Shown: positions 28,886-42,667 of the stretch, piece by piece
How positions within the stretch are numbered: position 1 is the stretch's first letter
Layout: each line of letters begins with the position of its first letter
DNA from: JAGNDO01 sp963704975
Lineage (GTDB): Bacteria > Chloroflexota > Anaerolineae > Caldilineales > Caldilineaceae
DNA: 64,000 nt
Direction of reading: 5' to 3'
Assembly: GCA_963704975.1 (NCBI GenBank)
Contig: CAVPIK010000009.1
Coordinates: 66,021 to 130,020, forward strand
Program-made: the position numbers and the translations under genes
The notes under the pieces: generated by a model
Seen by the model: only the letters and a program-made list of their open reading frames with translations
Databases searched by the model: none
What the model was told of the DNA's origin: nothing

Positions 28886-30935
28886 ATGCGCAAAATCACG
28901 TTCATCCTTTTCCTGCTCACCCTGACCCTCCTCGCCCCCAGCGGACTCGCCGCCGCGCCAATCAACCAATCAACCAATCAACCCCCCTCATCGCCCGCAT
29001 CTATTTCACCGACACGCCCGGCCTGCAACACCTGGTCGATCAGGGCATCGACATCTGGGAAGTCGACCACGCCCACGGCTACGCCCTGGCCCAAGTCACC
29101 CAGCCCCAGATCGACGCCCTCACCGTCGCCGGGTATTGGGTGCTGATTGACCACGCCAAAACCACAGAGATCAACGCCCCCCGCCCCCGCCTCCCGGATC
29201 AGGTCAGCGGCATCCCCGGCTATGCCTGCTATCGCACGGTGACCGAGACCTACGCCGATCTCGCCGCCCTGGCCGCCGCCCACCCGGACATCGCCCGCTG
29301 GATCGATATCGGCGACACCTGGGACAAGGCCACGCCCAGCGGTTCGCCCGGCTATGATCTGAACGTGCTCGTCCTCACCAACCGGGCTATCCCCGGCCCC
29401 AAGCCCGCCCTCTTCGTCATGGGCTCAGTCCACGCCCGGGAATATGTGGCCGCGGAAACCGCCACCCGCTTCGCCGAAGAACTGGTCAACGGCTACGGCA
29501 TGGACCCGGAGATCACCGCCATTCTGGACTTCAGCGAGGTCCACATCCTGGCCCAGGCCAACCCGGACGGCCGGGTGTGGGCCGAGCAGGGCTATTCCTG
29601 GCGCAAGAACACGGACAGCGGCCAGCACCTGCGCCTTCCCCACCTATGGCGTGGACCTCAACCGCAACAGCAGCTATCAAATGGAACAGTTGCACCGGCT
29701 CCGGCTGCTCGTCCACGGACCCGTGCAGCATCTTCTATCGGGGCACCTCCCCCGCCTCCGAGCCGGAGACCGCGGCCCTGCAAGCCTACCTGCGCACCCT
29801 CTTCCCCGACCAGCGCGGCCCGGCGGACACGGACGCCGCCCCCGCGGACGCCACGGGCATCCTGGTCTCCCTGCACAGCTACGGCGGCCTGGTCCTCTAT
29901 CCCTGGGATTGGACCGCCGGGGCCGCGCCCAACGACACCCAATTGCGCACCCTTGGGCCGCAAATTCGGCTACTACAACGGCCACCAGGTCTGCCGCAGC
30001 GCCGCCTGCCTCTACGCCTTTGACGGCTCCAACACCGACTGGGCCTACGGCGACCTGGGCGTGGCCGCCTTCACTTTCGAGATGGGCACGGCCTTCTTCC
30101 AATCCTGCGCCAGCTTCGAGAGCAGCATCGTGCAGCCCAATTTGGCCGCCCTGCGCTATGCGGCCAAAGCCAGCTTCCGTCCCTACACCGCCCCCGCCGG
30201 GCCGGAAATCATCGGACTTTCTGTGGGGTCGGACACTGTTTTTCAAGGAGAAAAGGTAAACCTGTCTGGGATCGGGGACAATACGCGCTACAACAGCCAC
30301 GGTTGGGGTTTGGAACCGGTGGTCGGGATCGCCGCGGCAGGATGGTCCGCAGACGCGCCAACCTGCGGCTGGCGGCAGCCCCACGCCTCTTGTCCCCACG
30401 GACGGCAACTTCAACAGCGCCACCGAATCCATCACCGGCCAGATCGACACCGCCGGCTGGACCCCAGGCCGCCACACGATCTTCGTCCAAGCCCAAAGCG
30501 CCACGGGAAACTGGGGCGTGCCCAGCGCCATCTTTCTGAACGTGCTGGCCGTCCACGACCTGACCGTCACCACCACCGGCCCCACCCTCTTCGCCCCCGC
30601 CGCCGGGTTGATCACCCACACGATCACCCTCACCAACACGGGCGGCATCACCGACAGCTATGACGTGAATTGGGTGCAAAGCGGCTGGCCCGTCACCGTG
30701 GCCAAGACCGTGGGACCGATCGCCCCCGGCCACGCCGCCAGCCTGACCGTGGCCGTGCAAGTCCCCCTCACCGCCACCGTCGGGGCAGATGGACTACACC
30801 GTCCTCGCCATCACGGCCCAAGCCAGCCCCCAGACCCACCGGGTCATCACCCTGCAAACCCTGATCGACGCCGCCTGGGTGCGGGCCAGGGAGATCCGGG
30901 ACGAACGGCTTTACCTCCCCTTGCTCCTCCACTGA
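28886..30935 (+). CDS. Secreted M14 zinc carboxypeptidase with C-terminal beta domain and L-P tail, frameshifted
   Basis: Signal peptide MRKITFILFLLTLTLLAPSGLAAA, then a propeptide-like region, then an M14 domain: zinc ligands in GSVHAREYVAAE (HxxE), substrate residues in GVDLNRN, catalytic-domain His in LVSLHSYGGLVLYPW and catalytic Glu in FTFEMGTAFF. C-terminal NEW3/CARDB-like beta domain (LTVTTTGPTLFAPAAG ... ITLTNTGGITDSYDV). It ends RLYLPLLLH, the L-P tail shared with other island proteins. Frameshifts near 28985, 29635, 29690, 29955, 30345 and 30785. After the signal peptide the octamer CAATCAAC is repeated (28962-28985), coding NQSTNQ. Joined length about 683 residues. Extracellular peptide digestion is inferred. 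Confidence 0.85.
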
Positions 30936-30953
30936 TCTCGCTTAAATTTCCCC

Positions 30954-31002
30954 AAAAAAACGACCGGGCGGCGAGGTGAATTTCCACCTCGCCGCCCGGT
31001 CG
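30954..31002. terminator. Terminator between the convergent carboxypeptidase and 31034 genes
   Basis: An 18-base perfect stem (CGACCGGGCGGCGAGGTG and complement) with a 6-base loop, preceded by seven A (a T run for the minus strand). Confidence 0.9.
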
Positions 31003-31033
31003 CCCGGACCTTTCTTCAGTTGATGCGTGACCC

Positions 31034-33321
31034 TTATTTGATCACAGCGGGCAGGAAGAGGGGCGGCACTACCGAGAGGGTCATGCGGCTGTAGCTGCGG
31101 TTCGGCTCCCGGTTGGATCCGCTGTCCACCACCTCCAAGATCAGGGTCTGTTGGATTGCGCTGTTGTCGCCTTTGACCGCGCCGGCTGGGGTGGGCACGG
31201 CAAAGGTGGCCGAACGCCCCACGCCCACTCGATTCTCTGGGGCGACTGCATCCACATACCAGTTGTAGAGATAGTCGCCGCTGCCTGGGCTGAAGGTGAG
31301 GGCGGCGTCGTAGCCAGCCTGGGCAAGGGTCTTGGTGGCGTCCACCGCAGTCAGGGTCAAGGTCATGCCCATCATCACCTGGGCGGGGATTTGGCCGCCC
31401 GTCCCCGTGGTGGCGGACTCGATCTTGGCCAGGGGCGGCATGTAGATCGGGTTGGCTGGGACGAAGGCGGTGTAGGTGACCACGGTGGTGTCGGTCAGCA
31501 CATTGCGCACGTCGATGGCGTGGACCGGGATCAGTTGATCCTGGCTGGCCCCCATGGCTCCTTCCCAATAGGCCAGGGTGTTGCTGGTGATGGTGCGGCT
31601 GTCGATGTTGCCCAGGGGCACGAAGCTGAGGGTGAACATGGATTCCAGTTCCTGCTGCTTGGTCGCATTCAGATCCAGAATCTTCACCATTGTGTCAAAG
31701 GGCAGGATGGGGACGGTCATCGGGCTGTTGGTCGAACGGTTGGCCGGTTGTTGCACCGCCCGATAGCCGCCCAAGGCGCCGACCACGCTCTCCGCGTTCA
31801 AGGCCGCCCCGCTCAGCCCAGCCGGCGCGGTGGTGTCCACATAGACCTTCAGCTTGGAGCCAGGCCCCATGACCGAGAACTCGACGGTTTCGGCCACGCC
31901 CTTGCCCGGCGTGTTCACCGTGGCGGTGACGATGCGGGAGTAGATGACCTGGTTGACCATAGTCTCCTCGCTCAACACCTGGGCCGTGCCGGACGCCTGC
32001 ACCCCGCCCTGGCCCACGGCCTGGGAGAGGGTGTCCGCCGCCACTTCGTAGAACTGGGCGTCCGCGGGCAGGAAGCCGTTGTCGCTCAAGAACTGGTTGG
32101 CGATGGTGATGGCCTGGGCCGCGGAGATGGACTGGACCGCCTCCGTGCTGGCCGGTGTGGTGCCGGGGGCCATCCACAGTTCGCTCAGATTGTTATAGGC
32201 GAAGAGGCCGTTGCCTTCGTCCATTTCCAACTGGCCGTCCTGGCTGAAGCGGATGCCCGATGCATCCACATCCGGGCGCATGGGGCTCAGGGAGGCCATG
32301 CGGGTGCCCGTGATGTAGTCGGTCACGGTGACGCCCGTGGCCGTGCCCAGGGTATTCCAGCGGTTATTGGCTTCAGCCAAGCCCAGGGGGGCAACCATAT
32401 AGACCGGCATTTCGGTGATGGCGTTGGCATCCACGAAGCGGGCCGGTTCGCTGCCCACGGTGTGGGTCCAATACCAGTAGGTGCTGTCATAATAGTCGGT
32501 GGAGTCGTGGTTGTACCAGCGATCGTTGAACATCCACGACTCTTCGGCCAGGACTCGGGCGATCTTGTTTTGGGGTTGGAGCTTGTCCGCGGCCTTGAAC
32601 CAGGCCTGGCCCATGGAATTGCCCTCCCGCAGATATTGGCCAAACCATTCGCCGTGGGGAACGTCGGCCATGGTGGTCTTGAAGCCCAGGATGGCCCGCA
32701 GACCGTCCATGGTGTTGGCCCAATCGCCCAGGTGGGCATCGTCCAGCACATTGCAGGCGGCCAGGGCAGCCCAGTCCAGATCCCCGTTGCCCCAGGAACC
32801 GGCGGCGTCGCTATAGGTCACCCAGGCATCGTCATGGGTGTTGCCGCCCACGCCAAAGAGGAGGCCGCTCTGACGATCCATGTCCGGCATAGTAGGCCAG
32901 ATCGATGGTGTCCATATAGAGATGCTCTTTGCCGCCGGCCGCCGACCGTTTCCAATCTTCCTCCCAGGCGCTGCCATTGCCGTAGACAAAGCGGGATGTC
33001 CAGGGCGGTGTGGGCCAGTTCCAGAAGCAGACCCCGAAGAGGGAGAAGCGGCAGGTGGAGGTCAACTGATCTCGCAGGCCCAGGGCGTCGGGCCGGGTGG
33101 CGGGCAGATCCGATCCCCCAGCCCCGGCGGGCGGGTAGTCCTCGACCCACCAGACGCCAAATTCCAGCGCGCCATCATCAGCCGTGGGTTTGACCGCGGT
33201 GGCGGGCAGGGTGAGTTGCTTGTCGGATCTGGCTGGCCTGGGCCAGACCAGGGGTGATCAACAGGGTGCAGATCAGCAGCACATTGAAAAACAGAGATCG
33301 CAAGCGTTTTTTCGTGTTCAT
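31034..33321 (-). CDS. Secreted DUF6345-like protein 1 with candidate His/Cys dyad and L-P tail, frameshifted
   Basis: Signal peptide MNTKKRLRSLFFNVLLICTL (start 33321, GGAGG 11 bases upstream; an ATG at 33330 is too close to it). The N-terminal domain has SAWEEDWKRS, LYMDTIDLAYYAGHGS and, about 45 residues later, LDWAALAACNVL. A GH(G/S) after a hydrophobic strand and a Cys after a second strand is the layout of clan CD peptidases (caspase, gingipain, legumain), so I propose a His/Cys dyad. A middle propeptide-like region and a C-terminal Ig-like domain (LYNWYVDAVAPEN) follow. It ends LFLPAVIK. Frame changes near 33225, 33080 and 32880; about 762 residues. Family number from memory; peptidase activity is inferred. 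Confidence 0.7.
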
Positions 33322-33379
33322 TTGGCTCATAGCCTCCATTTCTTGTCCCTAGTGAATTTGGATAGTCATGGTCGAAAGA

Positions 33380-33432
33380 CCGGACGAATCGACCAGCCAG
33401 GCACAGGAATCCTGGCTGGTCGATTCGTCCGG
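33380..33432 (-). terminator. Terminator between the two DUF6345-like genes
   Basis: A 22-base perfect stem (CCGGACGAATCGACCAGCCA...) with a 9-base loop directly after the stop of the 33439 gene. Confidence 0.85.
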
Positions 33433-33438
33433 CCCGGG

Positions 33439-35734
33439 TTACTTCACAGAAAACGGCAGGAAGACCTTGGAGTTGACCAGGATCGACGCCGTCGCGGTGC
33501 CCACAGATCGGTTCGGACCGTCCAGATCCGTGACCACCAGGTTGACAGCCACCACGTCCCCATGACCGGCGGGGACGTTGGGCAGGTTGAAGGTCACGTT
33601 GCGGGGACCGTCACCGGTGTTCAGGTCGGTGATCTTGTTTTCCGGTGCCACATCGCCCAAGTACCACTCGTAGACATAGGTGCCGCCGGACCCGGCGTAG
33701 CCCATGACAAAGTCGAAGTTGTCCGTGGCTTCGCCGATGCCCAGGGCTTTCAGGGTCTGGCTGGCGTCGGCGGCGGTCAGGGTGATGGGGGTGCCTTCGT
33801 CGCGACCGGTGGCCGGGGCGTTGGTGATGCGGGCCAGGGGGCGCATGTAGGCCGAGCTGGCGGGCACATAGGCGAAGTCTTCGCTGACCGCGTCCGTGCC
33901 GTTCTCCACCAGGCTGACTTTCAGCTCATAGACCGGGATCAGCTCGCCCTGGCTGTTGCCCGGCGCGCTCTCCCAATAGGCCAGGGTGTGGCTGAGGATG
34001 GTGCGGCTCTTGATGTCCAGGGGAATGCTGTTCATGGTCACTTCTTTGTCCATGACCAGATAGAGCCGCTTGATGGTCTCCACATCCAGGATGTCGGCCA
34101 TGATCTGTTCGCCGGACGCGGCGCTGATGACCGGGGAGACTCCTCGCCAGCCGCCTTGCAGACCCACCGGATCCGTGGCCAGGATGCTGGCCGCGCCCAC
34201 GGGGGCGGCAACCGGCACATAGACCTTCTGCTTGGCGCCGGGGCCGACCACGGTGAAGGTCTGTTCGGCGGTGCCGCCGGCCGCGGTGACCACGGGGGCG
34301 GTCAGCACACGGGTGTAGATCACCTGCCAGACCGCGTTGACCTCTGCGGCGGCCACATCTTCAGCCGAGGCATCCGCGCTGGTCACACCGTCCGACTTGG
34401 GCAGATTGCCGACCGTGTCCGCCACCACTTCGTAGAAGACAGAGCCATCGCCCATCAGCCCGTTGCTGTTCAAAAAGCGCTCGGCGATGGTTTTGGCGTC
34501 GTCCGCATTGATGGCGTTGACCGCGGCCGCGTTGAGGGAGAGGGCCTGCACGGCCTGGGTGTCGTTCCACAGTTGGTTCAGGTCCGTGTATTGGTAGATG
34601 CCGCTGCTCTTGTCCAACTCCAGGGTCTTTTGCTGATCCATCGCGACCAGGAAGGTGTCGCCTTGGGGGCCTGGGGGCGGGTAGGCGTCCTCGTTGGGCG
34701 TGTACAGCCTGACCGTGCGGGTCACCGGCACGGAGAAGACGCCGCCCAGCCGGGAGAAGTCCTGGTTGGCCTCGTCCAGCCCATAGGGGTTGACCTTGAA
34801 GACCGGCATCTGCAAGGTCATGGCCGACGTATCCACGTAGGCGGCGGTCTCGGTGCCGCAGGCGTGGGTATACCAGTAGTAATAGCCGCTCTCCGGGGCG
34901 TTGTCGGAGCAGACATTGCCGTAGTAGGGGTTGTCGTTGAAACAGGCGCTCTCGTCGGCGATCACCCGGGTGGTGCGTCCCCGCTGGGCGATGTCACAGG
35001 CCTTGAACCAGGACTGGGTCATGTTGTAGCCGTAGCGCATGTAGCGCCCAAACTGATAGGCCTGGGTGTCCCAATAGTTGTTGTGGGCGCTGGCATTGGT
35101 GACAAAGCCCAGGATCAGATGTTGCTTGTTCATGCACTGCTTCATGCTGCTGATGGCGGAGTCGGCCAACACCTGGCACGAGGTCAGGGCCAGCCACTCG
35201 TTGTCCCCGTCACCCCAGGCGTTGCTGCAATCGGTGGGGGCGACCAGGGTGCCGTCGTCGTGGGAGGCATTGTCAAAGGTGAAGCGACCGGGGGAGCCGT
35301 GGCCCACATAGAACTGGAGATCCACGCTGTCGATATAGTTGTTCTCCGTGCCGCCCAGACTGGACTTCTTGAAATCCTCTTCCCACGCGCTGTTTTCATT
35401 GTAGTCATAGCGGGTGACAAACCAGCCGTTGAGCCAATACTTCATGCCGGCGCGCTCGGCGGCTGTGGCCTGGGTCAGGTTGCCCGCGGAGCCGTGCAGA
35501 CCCTAGCTCCCACGAGCCGCCGTCGTCCCCGCTGACCGCGGCCGGGGCCACCCCATCCGCCCCCAGGATCACCTGGGGCAGAGGTTCAACGCCGGGGCTG
35601 TCCAGGACGGCCGTTGGTTCAACCTGGGCGGTCATGGCAATGGACGCCACCACCATAACCAGGATAAGCGCAATCACCAGCCCGATGCCGATGCGACGTG
35701 CTCTGGTTGCGGGTACTATCCCTCGATTTTGCAT
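33439..35734 (-). CDS. Secreted DUF6345-like protein 2, tandem paralog, frameshifted
   Basis: Starts MQNRGIVPATRARRIGIGLV (AGGAGG upstream) with a hydrophobic export segment. After one frame change near 35505 it runs WLNGWFVTRYDYNENSAWEEDFKKSS, IDSVDLQFYVGHGSPG and WLALTSCQVLAD: the same GHG...SC spacing as the 31034 protein, to which it aligns over its whole length of about 764 residues (e.g. SAWEED(W/F)K, (V/M)YEW/YNWY(L/V)D(V/A)APENK). C-terminal Ig-like domain, ending VFLPFSVK. Likely arisen by tandem duplication; the divergence suggests it is old. Extracellular or cell-surface location is inferred from the signal segment and tail. Confidence 0.72.
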
Positions 35735-36042
35735 CTTGTTTCCTCCTCTGCAGGGGATTCCTGCAAGTCGATCTAAACCTGCACTTCTGCTCCCTATTCA
35801 GTCGTTCTCCCGTTCCCTTCCCCTTGGTCGCAGATACGGCGAGATCAGGGCGAGGCGGGGTACACCAAGGTTCATGCGAATGGGTCGGTTCAGTTTCTCC
35901 TTTCTTGAACCAGAAATAGACTGTTGCCGATGGGGACGGATGGGGTTTCGGGTGGGTGGAATTCGAACACTCAACGCTGAGAATGGCTGAGAGCCGATGT
36001 CCGACCGGAAAAGTGGCGATCAGCAAGAAGGGATCTGTTGGA
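35735..36042. other. Intergenic region upstream of the 33439 gene
   Basis: 308 bases; the Shine-Dalgarno of the 33439-35734 gene lies at about 35742-35747. No hairpin of note and no gene recognised. Confidence 0.5.
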
Positions 36043-39000
36043 TCAGCGCAGGAGCAGAGGCAGGAAGATCTGGCGTTGGGGAAGGGGACTGCCCGCGGCC
36101 AGGGGCAGGGGGGGCAGCAAAGGATAGTAGCGTCCCTTGTTGTCCCCGGTGGCGACATTGCCCGCGCCATCCACCACCTGCACAAAATAGCGGGTCGTGG
36201 TCGTGCCGGTGATCACCCCGGTCCACTTTTGGGTGGCGCCATCAAAAGCCAAGGGCGTGCTGAACCAAACGCCCTGTCCACTCAGTGGATTGTCTGGTGA
36301 AGGCGACCCGAACTTGGGCCACCCCGGAGTCATCCCCGGCTTCGACTTTGATCATTCCCTCACCCGTGTCAGGATTCAACACCCCATCCACAAAATGCAC
36401 CGTGGGCGGCGTCTGGTCCGGGCTGTTGGAATAGAGGGTGCCGAAGGCCATCTGTTCGTAGATCCGCTCCGTGTCCTGATCTCCGTTGAACTGGCCCAAG
36501 GAGAGCACCACCGTGTCCCCCGCGCCCGGAGCGGTGCTCCCGCTTTGCAGGCTGAAAGGCACCTGGGGCACCCAGCCGTCGCTGCTGAAGCTCGGTTCGC
36601 TCAGATCGGTGACATATTCGTTGTGGGGCCGGGCCACCACCGGGTCATAGCCCACCGTGTCCGAATAGCTGCCGCCCAGGAAGAGCACCCCCCGCAGGCT
36701 GCCCGCATTGGGCGCAGAGACGTCGGCATAGAAGCGGGGCTGGATGGGCTGGCCGGCGCTAAAGCTGATGCTGTCGTTGAGATCCAGAAACGAGCCGTCG
36801 CCGGAACTGTTGTCGCCAAAGGCGCCAAAGGAGTTGGGCAGCCCGTAGGCCAGGGATCCCATGTTGAGTTCTGCGAAGGCTGTGGGCGGCTGCACGGAGG
36901 TCTCCACGCCGGGGAAGTCGTCATCCCCGGTCAGGGTGCCGCCGCTGGTCACCGCGGCCATGGGCAGGCCGTAGAGGGTACTCTGCATCAGGCTCTTGGC
37001 ATCGTAGGCGTTGAAGACGAAGGCCCGATCCACATATTTCTGCTTGGCCTTGACCAGGGCCGGGCCGATCTCGGCGCGGGTCTCCTGCAGCAGCTCCCGG
37101 GTGAAGTTGCGCATGAGCGCCTCGCTGTAGACGATGCCGCCGCCGCCCCAGCCATAGCCCGTGTTGCCCACATAGGTGGCCCGCTTTTGCAGAAAGGCCT
37201 GGGGCAGATCCATCACGCCTGGGTCCGTCAACCCGGCATGACAGCCCACGGCATAGATCAGCGCCCCGGCCAGATCCGCCGTGCCGCTGACGATCTCCGA
37301 TGCCTGGATCTCCGTGCCCGAGGGCACCCCCGTGGCCACATGGGAGGAATGGCCGTTGATGGATTGCAGATCGAAGCGGGGGCTGGCGTTGAGCTGTTTG
37401 GCCCGCAAGGCGTCCGCCGGCCAGAGGGGACCGATCAGGCTGGCGTCCGTGGTCAGGTTGTCATATTGGGTCAGGGTGCTGATGCTGCTGCCGCTGTCCT
37501 GCACAAAGTCGTAGCCGGTGACCAGCACATTGCTCACCGTGGTCACCGGCGCGGCCAGGAAGGCGTCGATAAACGCGCCCATCTCCGCCGGGCTCTCCAC
37601 CAGCCGCCCCGTGGCCAGATCCGGCACATAGAACTCGTGGCCCTTCCAGTCGCTGGGCGCCAGATCGACGATGTAGTCATCGGTCAGGACCATGTTGGCG
37701 TTCAGGGCCGCGGCCACTGTGGACCCGGCGCTGACACTGGGCGCATAGTCCTGCTCCTGCTGGATCAGCGCCCCCTCCGGTCCCTCCGCCACCCGGCGGA
37801 AGGGGATCATGCGGTCGTCGCCCACCAGCACCACGTATTTGACGTTGGGCGCGTTGACCAAAAAGTCCAAAATCAGGTTGCGGATGGCCGAGGTCACGTT
37901 GTTGGCCAGGTCGCTGTCCTCCAAGGAGCCAAGGTTGGCAGTCCAGGCCGCATAGGCCGCGGCCACCGCCGGGTCATTTTCCAGGGGGATCACCACGCCC
38001 TCCACCTCTGCGTGGTCGGCCAGGGTGAAGAGTTTGGTCACCAGATCGTTGGTCGCCGGGTCGCCATAGGCCGAGCGCAGCCGTTCCCGGTTGACCAGGA
38101 TCAAGGTCTGCACATTCGACGGCTCCGGCGTGGGCGTGGGCGATGGGGTGGCCGTGGGGGTGGGCGTCACAGTGGGGGTGGTGGTCGGCGTGGGCGGAAT
38201 GTCGGCCAGGATCTGGGTTTGATACTCCGTGTCTGCGCCGGTGACGTTGGAGTTGTATTGGGTGGTGCGCACAAAGTAGTCGCCGGGCACTGTGGCTGTG
38301 AAGACGAGGGAGGCCGACCGCCCCGCCCCAGCATCGTCGTTGCTTTTGATCAGGGTTGTGCCATCCCGGTCATAGAGTTGCAGGATCGTGTCGCTGTTTG
38401 GCCCCAACTCCTTGGTCTCGATATAGTAGACGCCCCCGCTCACCGCGGAAAAGCGCAGCCAGTCCTGGTCGCCCAGGCTGGGGGAGAGGGGATCGGCGCA
38501 GAAGTTGAAGGGTTGGGGCGTGCCGTCCAGGTTGATGCTGCCGGCGTCCCCCGGTCCGTTGTCCCCCGTGGCCCCCTCCTGGTCGTCCGGGGTGCACACC
38601 CCCTCCTCCACCCGCAGATCGAAGCCCGTGTCCGGTCCGCTGGCCGTACTCGTTCTGGTGCCGGGCCATGATGAAGTAGTCGCCCGTGGTCGGTGGCTCG
38701 AAGACGATGCGGGAGGCCTTGGTGTAGCCATAGTCGTCGTTGCTGGCGATCAGCGTGCCGGCACCGTCCCGCAGGAAGATCACCGTGTCCGCCGCGCTGC
38801 CCAGGTTGGCCGTGGAGATCACATAGATCTTGCCGCTTTGCAGGGCCACCTTGGCCCAATCCTCGTCCCCCGCCGGGCAGACGTTGTGAGGTCGTGCCCG
38901 CGCCGCCCAGACCGAGGGTCTTGGCCTGGCCAAAGCTGTCGTCCTCTTCCCGGCCATCGGGCACGCAGGTGGAGGCCAATACCCGCACGTCGTAGTGGGC

Positions 39001-40171
39001 GTCAACGCCATAGATGGCCGGATTTTGGTTGACCGCCTTGGCGTAATAGACCTGATCCGTGGCGCTGCTGGCATCCAGCCGGGCCGCGGCGGCCTGCACG
39101 GTGGAGGTGGCCAGGGGCGTCCCGTCGCAGTCGGTGAAGAGGTCGAGGATCGGGTTGACCCCCGCGGCCGTGTTGTCCGCGATCAGGGCGAAGCTCTCCC
39201 CGGCCCGGATCACAAACTTGATCCAATCTTCGTCGTTGGGGGCCTGGAAGAGATGGGTCTGGCGCACCCCACCGGTGGTGATGTCCCTGGCCAGGGCGCA
39301 GCGGTTGTCCGGCTCGTACTTGTCCGTCACCCCGGTGGTGGCGGAGAGGGTGAGATCGTACTGGGTCTGGGGACCGTAGGGCGGGTTGCGGTGTTCGATC
39401 TGGGCGAAGTAGACGCCGCTGGCCGGGGCGCGCCAGGTCAATCCTGTGCCCTGGCCGGGGATAGCCGCGCCGCCACAACTGGCATAGAGGGTCAATTTGG
39501 GGTCGGCGTGCGCGCCCAAATTGGCGGTCGAAAGGGTGTAGGTGACGCCGGTGAAGGCGGTGAATTTGACCCAATCCATATCCGCCAACTGCTTGTCCAC
39601 CGGGTGACAGAAGCTGCGGGCCTGGGTCACATCCTCGCTTAGCCAGCCCGCGGCCGTGCAAAGATTGTCCGTCTCGTAGCTGTCCACCTCGCACTCCACC
39701 CCCACGCACACGGGCAGGGCGATCAGGTTGTTCTGCTCGTTGGATTCGGCGACTTCGTTGTCCCGATCAACCCAGACGTAGACCACATGGTCACAGCCCT
39801 GGGTGGTGAAGGTCTCCGTGCGGCTGAAACTGGTCGAGCCGCCGCCACCCAGGGAGGGCATGTTGAAAGGGCGTCCCAGGGTGCCCATAGTGGGCGGTTG
39901 ATCCGGCGGGTCCAAGTAGATAATAGACCTTAAAGGCGCTGCTCGTGCCGTTGCCCCCGGTGTTGCGCACGATCACGCTGACGGTCACTTCCTCCCCCAC
40001 ACCCGGCGAGGCTGGGCTGATGCTGATCTCTGCAGTCAGATCCACGGCCGCGGGCATGGCCGGCCCATCCAAAGAGAAGACGGACAGTCCGCCGATCACC
40101 ACCCAGGCCAAAGCCGCCGCCAAGGCGGGCAAGATGAACAAATAGAGTGGGCGAATTGACCGTGTTTTCAT
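36043..40171 (-). CDS. Large secreted gingipain-like (C25) cysteine peptidase with CARDB and four PPC domains, frameshifted
   Basis: About 1376 residues. Signal/anchor MKTRSIRPLYLFILPALAAALAW. A CARDB domain (VDLTAEISISPASPGVGEEV ... VVYVWVDRDNEVAESNEQNN) is followed by at least four PPC-like domains marked by DMDWVKF, DEDWIKF, DEDWAKV and DQDWLRF. A Thr/Pro linker (PTPTTTPTVTPTPTATPSP) leads into a C25-type domain with KYVVLVGDDRMIPF, INGHSSH (catalytic His) and ALIYAVGCHAG (catalytic Cys). C-terminal Ig-like part ending IFLPLLLR. Frame changes near 39920, 38890, 38650 and 36295. The start is 1 base after the stop of the 40173 gene (TAA-C-ATG), so the two are probably translated as an operon. 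PPC domains usually aid secretion or substrate binding. Confidence 0.85.
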
Positions 40172-40172
40172 G

Positions 40173-42596
<2,424 letters not shown>

Positions 42597-42667
42597 CGGC
42601 ATCAATCCTCTGAAGCCAGCAATTCTATGTGGTGACTGTCGGTCGTCATTCGGTTGAGACCCATTGG

